Of a stretch of DNA of 64,000 bases, positions 27,408 to 37,097 are shown piece by piece. Numbering within the stretch: position 1 is the first letter of the stretch; each line of letters starts with the position of its first letter. The notes beneath the pieces are model-generated. The model ran no database searches. It was given only the letters and a program-made list of their open reading frames with translations, and was not told the origin of the DNA. This DNA is from Streptococcus sp. SK643 (lineage in GTDB: Bacteria; Bacillota; Bacilli; Lactobacillales; Streptococcaceae): contig NZ_AJMM01000031.1 of assembly GCF_000259505.1 (NCBI RefSeq), positions 58,004-122,003 on the forward strand, in the 5' to 3' direction. The position numbers and the translations under genes were made by a program.

Positions 27408-27755
27408 ATGAATTTAAATCAACTAGATATTATCGTTTCAGATGTTCCCCAAGTCTGTGCTGACTTGGAGCGTATTTTGGATAAAAAGTCCGATTATGTT
27501 GATGACAGTTTTGCTCAGTTTACGATTGGCAGTCACTGTCTGATGTTGTCCCAAAATCATTTGATTCCTTTGGAAGATTTTCAGTCAGGAATTATTCTTC
27601 ATATCGAGGTTGAGGATCTAAATCAGAATTACCAACGTTTAAAAGAGATCGGTGTCGAGATTTTACACGGTATTTGTGAAACGGATTGGGGAACAGAGTC
27701 CTTATTAGTTAAAGGTCCTGCTGGTCTAGTGCTTGATTTTTATCGTATGAAATAG
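27408..27755 (+). CDS. Glyoxalase/dioxygenase-fold protein (VOC family)
   Basis: The 115-residue protein has the beta-alpha-beta-beta-beta layout of the vicinal oxygen chelate family (LDIIVSDVPQVCADLERIL at the start, LVKGPAGLVLDFYRMK at the end). The metal-ligand pattern is not complete enough to name a reaction. It begins 15 bases after the spxB terminator with RBS TGGAGGA and so may be read from spxB run-through. Confidence 0.75.
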   Translation: MNLNQLDIIVSDVPQVCADLERILDKKSDYVDDSFAQFTIGSHCLMLSQNHLIPLEDFQSGIILHIEVEDLNQNYQRLKEIGVEILHGICETDWGTESLLVKGPAGLVLDFYRMK

Positions 27756-27852
27756 GATATAGTAGAGTTTGATCGCCAACAAAACTTATAGCATAAGAAG
27801 GGATTTATTCACTATTTTTATAAAATTTTCTCCCTACTTTATAAGATATTAA

Positions 27853-27880
27853 AAAGAGTTCAACTGAGACTCTTTTTTTG
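27853..27880 (+). terminator. Terminator running into the manA -10 box
   Basis: AAAGAGTT pairs with a GACTCTTT arm around CAACTGA, followed by seven T. The T-tract leads directly into the manA -10 element. Confidence 0.8.
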
Positions 27881-27887
27881 CTATAAT
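27879..27887 (+). promoter_or_regulatory. Extended -10 promoter of manA
   Basis: TGCTATAAT overlaps the tail of the upstream terminator. Since an in-frame ATG at 27886 lies inside this -10, the real manA start must be the ATG at 27916. Confidence 0.7.
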
Positions 27888-27915
27888 GAAAGGAGAAAAC
27901 AGACAGGAGAACAAC

Positions 27916-28860
27916 ATGTCAGAACCATTATTTTTACAATCAGTTATGCAAGAAAAAATCTGGGGTGGTACCAAGCTACGTGATGAGTTTGGTTACGACA
28001 TCCCAAGTGAAAAAATTGGAGAATACTGGGCCATCTCAGCCCATCCAAATGGTGTCTCTAAAGTTGCCAATGGTCGCTTTGAAGGAACAGATCTAGCTAC
28101 TTTATATGCAGAGCACCGTGAATTATTTGGCAATCGTCCTGAGCCTGTATTTCCACTGTTGACCAAAATTCTCGATGCCAATGACTGGCTCAGCGTTCAA
28201 GTTCACCCAGACGATGCTTATGGACTAGAGCATGAAGGCGAGCTCGGAAAAACAGAATGCTGGTACATCATCGCTGCGGATGAAGGTTCAGAGATTATCT
28301 ACGGCCACAATGCCAAGTCAAAAGAAGAACTCCGCCAGCAAATAGAGGATAAGAACTGGGATGATTTGTTGACAAAAGTACCTGTTAAGGCTGGAGATTT
28401 CTTCTATGTACCAAGTGGAACCATGCACGCCATCGGTGCAGGTATCTTGATTCTTGAAACCCAACAATCTAGTGACACCACCTATCGAGTCTATGACTTT
28501 GACCGTAAGGATGGTAATGGTAACTTGCGTGAACTTCATCTTGAAAAATCCATTGATGTATTGAACATCGGCGAGCCTGCAAATAGCCGTCCTGTAACTA
28601 TCAAAGCTGATGATTTACGTTCGACTCTCCTTGTATCCAACGATTTCTTTGCAGTTTACAAGTGGGAAATCACTGGAAAAGTTGACTTCGAAAAAACAGC
28701 TGACTACAGCTTGTTCAGTGTCTTGGCTGGTCAAGGTCAACTTACTGTTGACGGGAAAAATTATCCAATTCAAAAAGGTAGCCACTTTATCCTACCAAGT
28801 GATGTTGAAGCTTGGACCTTGGAAGGGCAAGATTTAGAATTGATTGTTAGTCATCCATAA
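27916..28860 (+). CDS. manA: Mannose-6-phosphate isomerase, class I
   Basis: The 314-residue zinc enzyme interconverts mannose-6-P and fructose-6-P. The cupin core shows QVHPDDAY and KTECWYI (zinc ligands), and VPSGTMHAIGAG supplies the second metal-binding His. I chose the ATG at 27916, 6 bases after AGGAG, over the ATG at 27886, which lies within the promoter. It is monocistronic between two terminators. Confidence 0.95.
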   Translation: MSEPLFLQSVMQEKIWGGTKLRDEFGYDIPSEKIGEYWAISAHPNGVSKVANGRFEGTDLATLYAEHRELFGNRPEPVFPLLTKILDANDWLSVQVHPDDAYGLEHEGELGKTECWYIIAADEGSEIIYGHNAKSKEELRQQIEDKNWDDLLTKVPVKAGDFFYVPSGTMHAIGAGILILETQQSSDTTYRVYDFDRKDGNGNLRELHLEKSIDVLNIGEPANSRPVTIKADDLRSTLLVSNDFFAVYKWEITGKVDFEKTADYSLFSVLAGQGQLTVDGKNYPIQKGSHFILPSDVEAWTLEGQDLELIVSHP

Positions 28861-28865
28861 AAAAG

Positions 28866-28897
28866 AAAGGGCCTGAGTTTACTACTCAAGTCCTTTT
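28866..28897. terminator. Bidirectional terminator between manA and the symporter
   Basis: An imperfect stem (AAAGG-CTGAGT with ACTCA-CCTTT) is flanked by A and T runs, serving both convergent genes. Confidence 0.7.
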
Positions 28898-28900
28898 TGA

Positions 28901-30241
28901 TTACATAAATTGGGCGATGAAGACCACGATGATGATGATTGGAATGATGAAACGAAGAAGGAAGAGCCAGACTTGGAACAGTCCCTGTTTCCATGCTGTT
29001 TCATCGAGATGGAGTTCCTCCATTGCAAGAGCCTTTTTAAAGATATAGCCTGTAAAAAGTGAAAGGCAGAGAGCTCCAAATGGCATGAGGAGATTGGAAA
29101 CCAAGAAGTCCATAGCGTCAAAGAAGGTCTTCCCAAAAATGTGAACATCCGCCATAACACCGTAAGATAAGGCTGAAGGGATTCCAAAGACAAAGGTCAA
29201 GATTCCTAAAATAGCACTCCATTTGGCACGTTTGCTGTTGTCCTGATTGGTGATATTACCCACATTGATTTCCAGCATAACGACAGAAGAAGTGACTGTC
29301 GCAAAGAGGAAGAGCAAGAGGAAGAGGATGTAGAAAATGGTTCCAAAAGGCATCTTGTCAAAGAGTTGAGGCAAGACGATAAAGAGCAAGCTCGGTCCCC
29401 CTTCAGACTGGATATTGAAGGCTGACATAGCTGGGAAAATGGCTAGACCTGCCATGATGGATACCGAGATATTCATGGCTACGATGGAGATTCCTGATTG
29501 GACCAGATTGGTTTTCTTATCCAAATAAGAAGCATAGGTCAGCATGGCTGTAACTCCTAGTGAGAGGGCAAAGAAAGATTGTCCCAGAGCATAGAGGAGA
29601 CCAGCACTGGTCAGTTTTGAAAAGTCTGGTTTGAGGAAGTAGAGTACGCCTTCCATGGCATTTGGCAAGCTGAGAGAGCGTCCGATGATGATGACAAAGA
29701 TGATAAAGAGTAGGGGCATCATAACCTTAGAAGCTCTTTCAATTCCTTTTTGAACTCCACGTGATACAATAAAGATATTCAACAGGATAAAGGCAGCTTG
29801 AGCTCCTAGGGCAATGACTGGATTTGAAATGATTGAAGTAAATAACTGAGCGTAATCACCCGTTCCACCAAGCTGGAACAATTTCCCAAACTCAATGCCT
29901 AGATAGACTAAAATCCATCCTCCAATAACACTGTAGAACGATAATAGAATAAAGAGAGCAAAGGCACCAATCCAACCGATAAAGTTATACTTGCTATTCT
30001 TACCGAGTTTTCCAAAGGTTTTGATAGCTGAAACACCAGCACTTCGGCCGAGGGCAAATTCAGCAAGGAGAAGAGGGAAACCGATTAAAATAGTGGAGAT
30101 GAGAAAGACCAGTAAAAATCCTCCTCCACCGTTAGCAGCAGTCATGTAGGGGAATTTCCAAACGGCACCAAGTCCGATGGCTGAACCAGCAGATGCTAGG
30201 ATAAAGCCCAATTTAGAACCCCATTGCGATTTTTCAGACAT
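28901..30241 (-). CDS. Sodium-dependent amino-acid/neurotransmitter-type symporter (SNF/NSS)
   Basis: The 446-residue polytopic membrane protein of the LeuT-fold NSS family has NSS signatures near the N-terminus (WGSKLGFILASAGSAIGLGAVWKFPYM is split between helix 1 and its unwound centre) and about twelve helices. It probably imports an amino acid with sodium; the substrate is unknown. I use the ATG ending at 30241 (RBS TAGGAG) instead of the upstream in-frame start at 30304. Confidence 0.9.
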   Translation of the reverse strand: MSEKSQWGSKLGFILASAGSAIGLGAVWKFPYMTAANGGGGFLLVFLISTILIGFPLLLAEFALGRSAGVSAIKTFGKLGKNSKYNFIGWIGAFALFILLSFYSVIGGWILVYLGIEFGKLFQLGGTGDYAQLFTSIISNPVIALGAQAAFILLNIFIVSRGVQKGIERASKVMMPLLFIIFVIIIGRSLSLPNAMEGVLYFLKPDFSKLTSAGLLYALGQSFFALSLGVTAMLTYASYLDKKTNLVQSGISIVAMNISVSIMAGLAIFPAMSAFNIQSEGGPSLLFIVLPQLFDKMPFGTIFYILFLLLFLFATVTSSVVMLEINVGNITNQDNSKRAKWSAILGILTFVFGIPSALSYGVMADVHIFGKTFFDAMDFLVSNLLMPFGALCLSLFTGYIFKKALAMEELHLDETAWKQGLFQVWLFLLRFIIPIIIIVVFIAQFM

Positions 30242-30437
30242 AGTTAAACTCCTAAAATTAGTGTTACAAAAGAAAAAGCTACTGCCCTTGGCAACTAGCC
30301 TCATAAGTACTCAAAATGAGCGCTTCTTTTGATTGATAGACTTGACTATCCTATCATGTTTTCTAAGGTCTGTCAAGAAAACCATTTTCAAGCTTTTACA
30401 CCTTTCTCAAAAAGTTTAAAAAATCTCACAAAAACGC

Positions 30438-30468
30438 TTGACTCTGACCTAAGGGGAGGGTGTATACT
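30438..30468 (+). promoter_or_regulatory. MerR-type promoter with 19-bp spacer
   Basis: TTGACT (30438-30443) and TATACT (30463-30468) are 19 bp apart. This long spacing is typical of promoters activated by MerR regulators. The spacer holds an imperfect dyad, ACCTAAGGGGAGGGT. It is probably the autoregulated promoter of the TipA-like gene downstream. Confidence 0.7.
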
Positions 30469-30477
30469 ATAAATGTA

Positions 30478-30592
30478 ATACTCTTCGAAAATCTCTTCAA
30501 ACCAGGTCAGCGTCCATCTGCAACCTCAAAACGGTGTTTTGAGCAGTCTGCGGCTAGCTTCCTAGTTTGCTATTTGATTTTCATTGAGTATA
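30478..30592. repeat. BOX element (A-C form)
   Basis: The sequence starts TACTCTTCGAAAATC, contains CAGGTCAGCGTCC and AACCTCAAAACGGTGTTTTGAG, and ends CTAGCTTCCTAG...TGATTTTCATTGAGTA. These are the termini and inner palindrome of the pneumococcal BOX repeat, here without a recognisable boxB and with a shortened boxA. It lies between the MerR-type promoter and the merR gene, so it would be part of the 5' untranslated RNA. Confidence 0.8.
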
Positions 30593-30603
30593 AGGAGGAA
30601 ATC

Positions 30604-31344
30604 ATGTACCATATTAAAGAAGCTGCCCAGCTTTCAGGTGTCTCTGTCAAGACCCTGCACCACTACGATAAGATAGGACTCTTAGTCCCTTTAAAGTCAG
30701 AAAACGGCTATCGTACCTACAGTCGGGAGGATTTGGAACGCCTTCAGGTCATTCTTTACTACAAATATCTAGGTTTTTCTTTAGAAAAGATAGCAGAGTT
30801 ATTAAAGGAAGAAAGGACAGATTTATTGCCTCACTTGACCAGGCAGTTGGACTATTTGACTCGAGAAAGGGAACATCTGGATACCTTGATTTCAACCTTG
30901 CAAAAAACCATTCAAGAACAAAAAGGAGAAAGAGAAATGAGCATTCAAGAGAAATTCGCTGGATTTAACTACCAAGACCATCAAAAATACCATCAAGAGG
31001 CGGTAGAGAAATATGGACAAGAAGTCATGGACCAAGCGCTGGAGCGCCAAAAAGGTCACGAAGATGAGGCTACGGCTGCCTTCAACCAAGTCTTTCAATC
31101 CTTGGCACAAAATCTTCAAGCTGGTCTGTCTGTAACAGCAGACGAAAATCAAGAGCAAGCAGCCAAGCTCTTGGAAGCCATCCGTACTTATGGATTTGAT
31201 TGTTCTGTTGAGGTATTCGGTCATATCGGCAAAGGCTACGTTTATAACCCAGAGTTTAAAGAAAACATTGACAAATTTGGAACTGGAACAGCCCAGTACA
31301 CATCAGATGTCATTGCTCACTATGTCCAAACTCAGACAAAATAA
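30604..31344 (+). CDS. MerR family regulator with TipAS-like domain
   Basis: The 246-residue protein has an N-terminal MerR helix-turn-helix (HIKEAAQLSGVSVKTLHHYDK), a coiled-coil dimerisation helix (about 75-105) and a C-terminal TipAS-like domain (about 115-246; FQSLAQNL, GKGYVYNPEFKENID). TipAS domains bind thiopeptide-like antibiotics, so it may sense peptide drugs. I chose the ATG at 30604, directly after AAGGAGG; the longer frame from 30460 would translate the BOX element. Confidence 0.9.
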   Translation: MYHIKEAAQLSGVSVKTLHHYDKIGLLVPLKSENGYRTYSREDLERLQVILYYKYLGFSLEKIAELLKEERTDLLPHLTRQLDYLTREREHLDTLISTLQKTIQEQKGEREMSIQEKFAGFNYQDHQKYHQEAVEKYGQEVMDQALERQKGHEDEATAAFNQVFQSLAQNLQAGLSVTADENQEQAAKLLEAIRTYGFDCSVEVFGHIGKGYVYNPEFKENIDKFGTGTAQYTSDVIAHYVQTQTK

Positions 31345-31373
31345 AATCGGAGGAGTGTTCTTCCGATTTTTAT
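31343..31373 (+). terminator. Terminator of the TipA-like gene
   Basis: AAAATCGGA pairs with TCCGATTTT, followed by a short T run; also positioned to end the convergent DUF1697 gene. Confidence 0.7.
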
Positions 31374-31385
31374 TAAATTTAAGCA

Positions 31386-31907
31386 CTACTTGCTTAATAA
31401 TTTTTCTACTACATTTAGTTTTCGCATTGTCAAATCTACATTAAAAAGCTTTTCAAGATAGTTGGTATGGAGTTTCTTTTGTTTTGCAGTTCTAGGGAGA
31501 TAGAGGTAAAGACAATGGTTACCGATACAAATTTCTTCTTCACCGTAATCAATTTTCAATTTTTCTAAAGGGAGACTTTTAATAGATTCTTGATAAAAAA
31601 TCACGTGTATACGGTCATAAAGATAGTGTTCTCCAAACGGGTTTTCTTGGACAATTTTTTTAAAATCACTTTTGTTCTTGATTACCATTTTTAAGTCAGC
31701 ACCAATATTTTCATTTATTAGAGTATGGACACGTTCTCGTATTTTTTCTAAATCTAAGTCACTTTCAAGAATGATATTCCCACTTTGAATATAGGTTCGA
31801 ACTTGTTGAAAACCAGCTTCTGTCAAGATATCTACTAGATAAGACATTTTAGGGATAGCGTTTTTTCCATTAGGAGTAACTCCCCTTAACAAGATAATAT
31901 GTTCCAA
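31386..31907 (-). CDS. DUF1697 family protein
   Basis: The 173-residue protein matches the DUF1697 layout: a start of the form LLRGVTPNGKNAIPKM, a YIQSGNIILES segment, and a C-terminal YLPRTAKQKKLHTNYLEK region. No biochemical function is established for the family that I know of. It lies convergent to the TipA-like gene and 48 bases after the start side of the YhiN-like gene, possibly in one transcript with it. Confidence 0.85.
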   Translation of the reverse strand: MEHIILLRGVTPNGKNAIPKMSYLVDILTEAGFQQVRTYIQSGNIILESDLDLEKIRERVHTLINENIGADLKMVIKNKSDFKKIVQENPFGEHYLYDRIHVIFYQESIKSLPLEKLKIDYGEEEICIGNHCLYLYLPRTAKQKKLHTNYLEKLFNVDLTMRKLNVVEKLLSK

Positions 31908-31955
31908 AGTAGTTCCTTTCTTTTGAGGCTGATTTAGCCATTGAATAATTTAGAT

Positions 31956-33182
<1,227 letters not shown>

Positions 33183-34028
33183 TTAGTTAATTTCATACCC
33201 CATGAGTAAACCACCGTCTTCAGCATAAAAACTGCAGAGTCCAGAAGTGGGTAGGATTTTGATGTCTGCTTGAGGGAATCTTTCAAGAATAAGGTCTGAC
33301 AGTTGTTGACAGAATTTTTCATTGCTACGATGGGCCATGACGATACGTCCACCAGAATACCCTGCTTTAACTAGCTCTTCATAGGCAGCTTGAAGTGATT
33401 TCTTAGGTCCACGAGCTTTTTGGAGTAGCTCTAGAGTACCAGTTTCGCTTGCTTCACCAACCATACGAATGTTAAGAAGACCAACAACAGTACCAAGAAG
33501 TTTGCTCAAGCGACCATTCTTCACTAAATTGTCGACCTTAGCTAGAACAAAGAGTAACTTTGTTTTTTCTTGATAGGCAGTAATGGTTTGAACCACTTCT
33601 TCAAAAGAGAGACCTTGTCCAATTAATTCATTTAACTTGTCAACAAACAAGTCAACCTCCCCACCCGCTGACAAGCTGTCGATGACATGGATGTTGGTTT
33701 CAGGATGTTCTTCTAAATAAATGTTTTTTGCTAGTTGCGCGCTATTGTGGCTTCCTGATAACGTTCCAGTGATAGTTACTACAATAATGTTATCTCCCCC
33801 TTCAAAAGAACGTAAATAATCATCTGGGCTTGGACAAGCTGATTTTGAAGCTTCTGAAGTAGCATACATGGTTTCCATCATCTGGTCGATATTAAGATGA
33901 TGATCATCAATAAATAGCTGGTCCGCTACTTGAATCTTTAGGGGAACACTAACGAAAGTTGTGTCAGTTGCAGGGCTTACTAGTTGACGATAATCACAAC
34001 CAGAATCAGCAACAATTTTCCAAGTCAT
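33183..34028 (-). CDS. DegV family fatty-acid-binding protein
   Basis: The 281-residue protein begins IVADSGCDY and contains DSLSAGGEVDLFVD and GRLSKLLGTV, features of DegV proteins. Family knowledge: DegV/FakB proteins hold a fatty acid for phosphorylation by FakA; which fatty acid this one prefers cannot be told. It is divergent from a TetR regulator at 34153, with a possible operator between them. Confidence 0.9.
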   Translation of the reverse strand: MTWKIVADSGCDYRQLVSPATDTTFVSVPLKIQVADQLFIDDHHLNIDQMMETMYATSEASKSACPSPDDYLRSFEGGDNIIVVTITGTLSGSHNSAQLAKNIYLEEHPETNIHVIDSLSAGGEVDLFVDKLNELIGQGLSFEEVVQTITAYQEKTKLLFVLAKVDNLVKNGRLSKLLGTVVGLLNIRMVGEASETGTLELLQKARGPKKSLQAAYEELVKAGYSGGRIVMAHRSNEKFCQQLSDLILERFPQADIKILPTSGLCSFYAEDGGLLMGYEIN

Positions 34029-34059
34029 AGAAATTCTCCATCTTTATCATTTATACATT

Positions 34060-34090
34060 GACAAAGGTTCTGTCTTTTTTTACAATTATA
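34060..34090 (-). promoter_or_regulatory. Promoter of degV with a small dyad
   Basis: On the minus strand TGATATAAT is an extended -10 (34085-34093). Downstream of it GACAGAACCTTTGTC (34060-34074) has GACA/TGTC ends, a possible site for the divergent TetR regulator. The operator role is a guess. Confidence 0.4.
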
Positions 34091-34152
34091 TCATGAAATC
34101 CCTTGAAACAAAAGCCTAATACGTCTGTTGCGACAAGTAGAAAGAAATTGTT

Positions 34153-34710
34153 ATGTCTGAACGCAAAATATCTGAAAAGTCTCTTGAAAATCTCCGAAAA
34201 TCGAACCAAGAATCTAATCTTCTAACTAGAGAAGCAATTGAAACAGCTCTTTTACAACTCTTGGAAAAAAAGGAGTTGACCAAGATTAGTATTTCAGAAT
34301 TGGTTAAGCGAGCTGGAGTTTCAAGGGCAGCTTTTTATAGAAATTATGATTCCAAAGAGGCTATTTTAGAAAGTGTCTTTAAACGTAGTGTCCATAATAT
34401 TATGGAGCAACTCCATCATTATGATGTCAAGACAGATTTATATCTTGTTTGGGTTCATCTTTTTCGAGAGGCTAAAAAAGAGGCAAGAGTCATTCAATTG
34501 GCCTTGGATTACCATTTGGAAAAAATCTTTGTTCAAGCTATGCAAGAGTTTCTGGAAAAATACCATGGAAAATCAAAAGGTGTTAGCTCTTATCTTCATT
34601 CTTTTTGGAGTTCTGCCATTGTATCTGTCCTTTTAAAGTGGATAAAAGATGGCATGAAGGTACCTGCCGAAAAGATTGCGGATTTACAATTACCATTTTT
34701 TAAGAAGTAG
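34153..34710 (+). CDS. TetR/AcrR family transcriptional regulator
   Basis: The 185-residue protein has an N-terminal TetR helix-turn-helix at about residues 30-70 (ISISELVKRAGVSRAAFYRNYDSKEAIL) and a helical ligand-binding C-terminus. It is divergent from degV and just upstream of comEB (17 bases between stop and start). Its target is unknown; degV or lipid genes are a reasonable first guess from position. Confidence 0.88.
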   Translation: MSERKISEKSLENLRKSNQESNLLTREAIETALLQLLEKKELTKISISELVKRAGVSRAAFYRNYDSKEAILESVFKRSVHNIMEQLHHYDVKTDLYLVWVHLFREAKKEARVIQLALDYHLEKIFVQAMQEFLEKYHGKSKGVSSYLHSFWSSAIVSVLLKWIKDGMKVPAEKIADLQLPFFKK

Positions 34711-34727
34711 TGAAAAGGAGAAAAAGA

Positions 34728-35195
34728 ATGACTGAAAAAAGACTTGCCTGGGATGAGTATTTTGCGGCTCAAGCCCTACTAATTGCCAATCGATCCACTT
34801 GTAAACGAGCAAAAGTTGGCGCTATTCTTGTGAAAGATAATAAGGTAATCTCCACTGGTTACAATGGTTCGGTGTCAGGGACTGAGCATTGTATTGATCA
34901 TGATTGCCTCGTTATTGAGGGGCATTGTGTACGGACTCTTCATGCTGAAGTTAATGCTATTTTACAAGGGGCTGGAAGAGGTGTCCCAAGAGGTTTTACG
35001 GCCTATGTTACTCATTTCCCATGCCTTAACTGTACCAAGCAACTCCTTCAAGTCGGTTGTGAGCGTGTAGTTTATATTAATCAATATCGGATGGATGACT
35101 ATGCCCAATATCTTTATCAAGAAAAGGGAACTGAGTTGACCCATTTACCACTTGAAATGGTACAGAAAGCTATCAAAGAAACAGATTTAATTTAA
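34728..35195 (+). CDS. comEB: dCMP deaminase (ComEB family)
   Basis: The 155-residue zinc-dependent deaminase has HAEVNAI (zinc His and catalytic Glu) and PCLNCTKQL (two zinc Cys), as in deoxycytidylate deaminases that make dUMP from dCMP. The frame can be extended to a GTG at 34710, but AAAGGAGA lies between, so the ATG at 34728 is the start. It sits 17 bases after the TetR gene, in front of upp. Confidence 0.94.
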   Translation: MTEKRLAWDEYFAAQALLIANRSTCKRAKVGAILVKDNKVISTGYNGSVSGTEHCIDHDCLVIEGHCVRTLHAEVNAILQGAGRGVPRGFTAYVTHFPCLNCTKQLLQVGCERVVYINQYRMDDYAQYLYQEKGTELTHLPLEMVQKAIKETDLI

Positions 35196-35240
35196 AATTG
35201 TTAAAAATAAATTGTTCAGGAAGATTTTTAAACCATTTTT

Positions 35241-35249
35241 TGGTATAAT
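35241..35249 (+). promoter_or_regulatory. Extended -10 promoter of upp
   Basis: TGGTATAAT is a TGn-extended -10, 34 bases upstream of the upp ATG. No matching -35 was found. Confidence 0.65.
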
Positions 35250-35282
35250 GAGAAGAATAAATTGAAAGAAGGAACTCAAAAA

Positions 35283-35912
35283 ATGGGAAAACTTGAAGTC
35301 ATTAATCATCCACTGATTCAACACAAATTGTCAATCTTGCGTCGTACAGATACTTCTACAAAAGCTTTCCGTGAGCTAGTAGATGAGATTGCAATGTTGA
35401 TGGGATATGAAGTACTTCGTGATCTTCCACTAGAAGATGTGGAAATCGAAACACCAATCACAAAAACAGTTCAAAAACAATTGGCAGGTAAGAAATTGGC
35501 CATCGTTCCAATCTTACGTGCAGGTATTGGGATGGTTGATGGACTCTTGAGCTTGGTTCCAGCTGCTAAAGTTGGCCACATCGGTATGTACCGTGATGAA
35601 GAAACACTTCAACCAGTTGAGTACTTGGTGAAATTGCCTGAAGATATTAATCAACGTCAAATTTTTGTTGTAGATCCAATGTTGGCAACAGGTGGTTCAG
35701 CAATCTTGGCTGTTGATTCTCTTAAAAAACGTGGTGCATCAAATATCAAATTTGTCTGCCTTGTATCTGCACCAGAAGGTGTCAAAGCTCTTCAAGAAGC
35801 TCATCCAGATGTAGAAATCTTTACAGCAGCTTTGGATGAACGCTTGAACGAACATGGTTATATCGTTCCAGGTCTTGGAGACGCTGGCGACCGTTTGTTT
35901 GGGACTAAGTAA
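35283..35912 (+). CDS. upp: Uracil phosphoribosyltransferase
   Basis: The 209-residue enzyme salvages uracil with PRPP to UMP. It has [12 protein letters not shown], the PRPP motif [12 protein letters not shown] at about 130 and the C-terminal [12 protein letters not shown] uracil-binding segment. I chose the ATG at 35283 over the TTG at 35262 because GAAAGAAGG lies directly before it and the family starts MGKLEVI. It ends in a long hairpin that reaches into the clpP promoter. Confidence 0.97.
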   Translation: MGKLEVINHPLIQHKLSILRRTDTSTKAFRELVDEIAMLMGYEVLRDLPLEDVEIETPITKTVQKQLAGKKLAIVPILRAGIGMVDGLLSLVPAAKVGHIGMYRDEETLQPVEYLVKLPEDINQRQIFVVDPMLATGGSAILAVDSLKKRGASNIKFVCLVSAPEGVKALQEAHPDVEIFTAALDERLNEHGYIVPGLGDAGDRLFGTK

Positions 35913-35954
35913 CAATTAAATGTATACTTGAAAAAGATTTCAAGTAAAAAGGGG

Positions 35955-36007
35955 AGGTTGAGTTTTTGATTCTGTGGTGGGAGCAGAGCAAAAATTTGAC
36001 CTTTTTT
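35955..36007 (+). terminator. Long terminator hairpin after upp, overlapping the clpP promoter
   Basis: AGGTTGAGTTTTTG (from 35955) can pair, with a few G-U pairs, with CAAAAATTTGACCT (ending 36002), followed by a T-tract. The 3' arm contains the clpP -35 box and half of the CtsR operator. Confidence 0.65.
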
Positions 36008-36024
36008 GACTAAGATATTATAAT
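35995..36024 (+). promoter_or_regulatory. clpP promoter with CtsR operator
   Basis: TTGACC (35996-36001) and TATAAT (36019-36024) are 17 bp apart. Read on the minus strand, 35995-36011 is AGTCAAA-AAA-GGTCAAA, the direct heptamer repeat bound by CtsR. The operator covers the -35 box. clpP control by CtsR is known in streptococci. Confidence 0.92.
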
Positions 36025-36078
36025 AGACTTATCTTTAGTCATTTGACGAATAACATCAACACTTAAAAGGAGAAATAA

Positions 36079-36669
36079 ATGATTCCTGTAGTTATTGAAC
36101 AAACAAGTCGTGGAGAACGTTCATACGATATTTATTCACGTCTTCTAAAAGATCGCATTATCATGCTAACAGGTCCAGTTGAAGATAATATGGCTAACTC
36201 TGTTATTGCCCAATTACTTTTCTTGGATGCTCAAGATAGTACAAAAGATATCTATCTTTATGTTAATACACCTGGTGGTTCGGTATCAGCTGGTTTGGCT
36301 ATTGTTGACACTATGAACTTTATCAAGGCAGATGTCCAAACAATTGTCATGGGGATGGCAGCATCCATGGGGACAGTCATTGCTTCAAGTGGAGCAAAAG
36401 GCAAACGTTTCATGCTTCCAAATGCTGAGTATATGATTCACCAACCGATGGGTGGTACAGGTGGTGGTACTCAACAAACAGATATGGCCATCGCTGCAGA
36501 GCACTTACTAAAGACCCGTAACAACTTGGAAAAAATCTTGGCTAAGAATTCTGGTCAGTCTGTTAAAAAAATCCACGCGGATGCAGAGCGTGATAATTGG
36601 ATGAGTGCCCAAGAAACACTTGAATATGGTTTTATTGACGAAATTATGACCAACAATTCATTGAATTAA
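36079..36669 (+). CDS. clpP: ATP-dependent Clp protease proteolytic subunit
   Basis: The 196-residue serine protease has Ser96 in MAASMG, His121 in MIHQP and the [13 protein letters not shown] handle helix. It forms the tetradecamer used by ClpC, ClpE, ClpX and ClpL for quality control and regulated proteolysis. It is controlled by the CtsR operator at 35995. The start follows AAAAGGAG. Confidence 0.98.
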   Translation: MIPVVIEQTSRGERSYDIYSRLLKDRIIMLTGPVEDNMANSVIAQLLFLDAQDSTKDIYLYVNTPGGSVSAGLAIVDTMNFIKADVQTIVMGMAASMGTVIASSGAKGKRFMLPNAEYMIHQPMGGTGGGTQQTDMAIAAEHLLKTRNNLEKILAKNSGQSVKKIHADAERDNWMSAQETLEYGFIDEIMTNNSLN

Positions 36670-36681
36670 TGATGATAGAAG

Positions 36682-36708
36682 GCAAACTCGACGGGGTTTG
36701 CTTTTTTT
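36682..36708 (+). terminator. Terminator of clpP
   Basis: GCAAACTCG and GGGTTTGC form the stem, followed by seven T, which run into the next -10 element. Confidence 0.8.
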
Positions 36709-36716
36709 GGTATAAT
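36708..36716 (+). promoter_or_regulatory. Extended -10 promoter of ylbG
   Basis: TGGTATAAT begins at the last T of the clpP terminator. Confidence 0.65.
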
Positions 36717-36747
36717 AGGGAGAGATTTCTTAGAAAGAGGATTTATC

Positions 36748-37035
36748 ATGTTTGAAAAAGTCAACCGATCTGGCTTGATTATCTATCTTTACTATAATCG
36801 AGATGCAAAAAAAATTCAAGATTATGGAGATATTACCTACCATTCCAAGAAGCATCGCTACTTACAACTCTATGTTCCAACTCAAGAAGTGGAGCAATTA
36901 GTCGGGCACTTGAGTAAAGAAAAGTTTATAAAAAAAGTCAGAGTTTGTCATATCCAAGAGCTAGAAACACCCTTTGTTGGCAATCTTTATCGAGAAGAAA
37001 ACGTTATCATTGAAAAAGTTCAAGAAAAGTATTGA
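36748..37035 (+). CDS. ylbG: YlbG family protein (DUF2129)
   Basis: The 95-residue basic cytoplasmic protein matches the short DUF2129/YlbG family ([21 protein letters not shown] at the start, [12 protein letters not shown]). No firm function is known. Its stop codon overlaps the -35 box of the liv operon, so the gene ends exactly where the next promoter begins. Confidence 0.88.
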   Translation: MFEKVNRSGLIIYLYYNRDAKKIQDYGDITYHSKKHRYLQLYVPTQEVEQLVGHLSKEKFIKKVRVCHIQELETPFVGNLYREENVIIEKVQEKY

Positions 37036-37060
37036 CAATTTTCTGATAATTCGGTATATT
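37032..37060 (+). promoter_or_regulatory. Promoter of the liv operon with CodY box
   Basis: TTGACA (37032-37037) and TATATT (37055-37060) are 17 bp apart. AATTTTCTGATAATT at 37037-37051 matches 14 of 15 positions of the CodY box AATTTTCWGAAAATT and fills the spacer. This predicts repression by CodY when branched-chain amino acids are plentiful. Confidence 0.9.
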
Positions 37061-37097
37061 CTTAACATACTATTTAAGAAATAAGGAGACAAAAAAG

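Noticed and set aside
30460..30603. N-terminal extension of the TipA-like regulator
   Set aside because: The extra 48 codons translate the BOX element. MerR proteins start at the helix-turn-helix, and a strong RBS lies before 30604.
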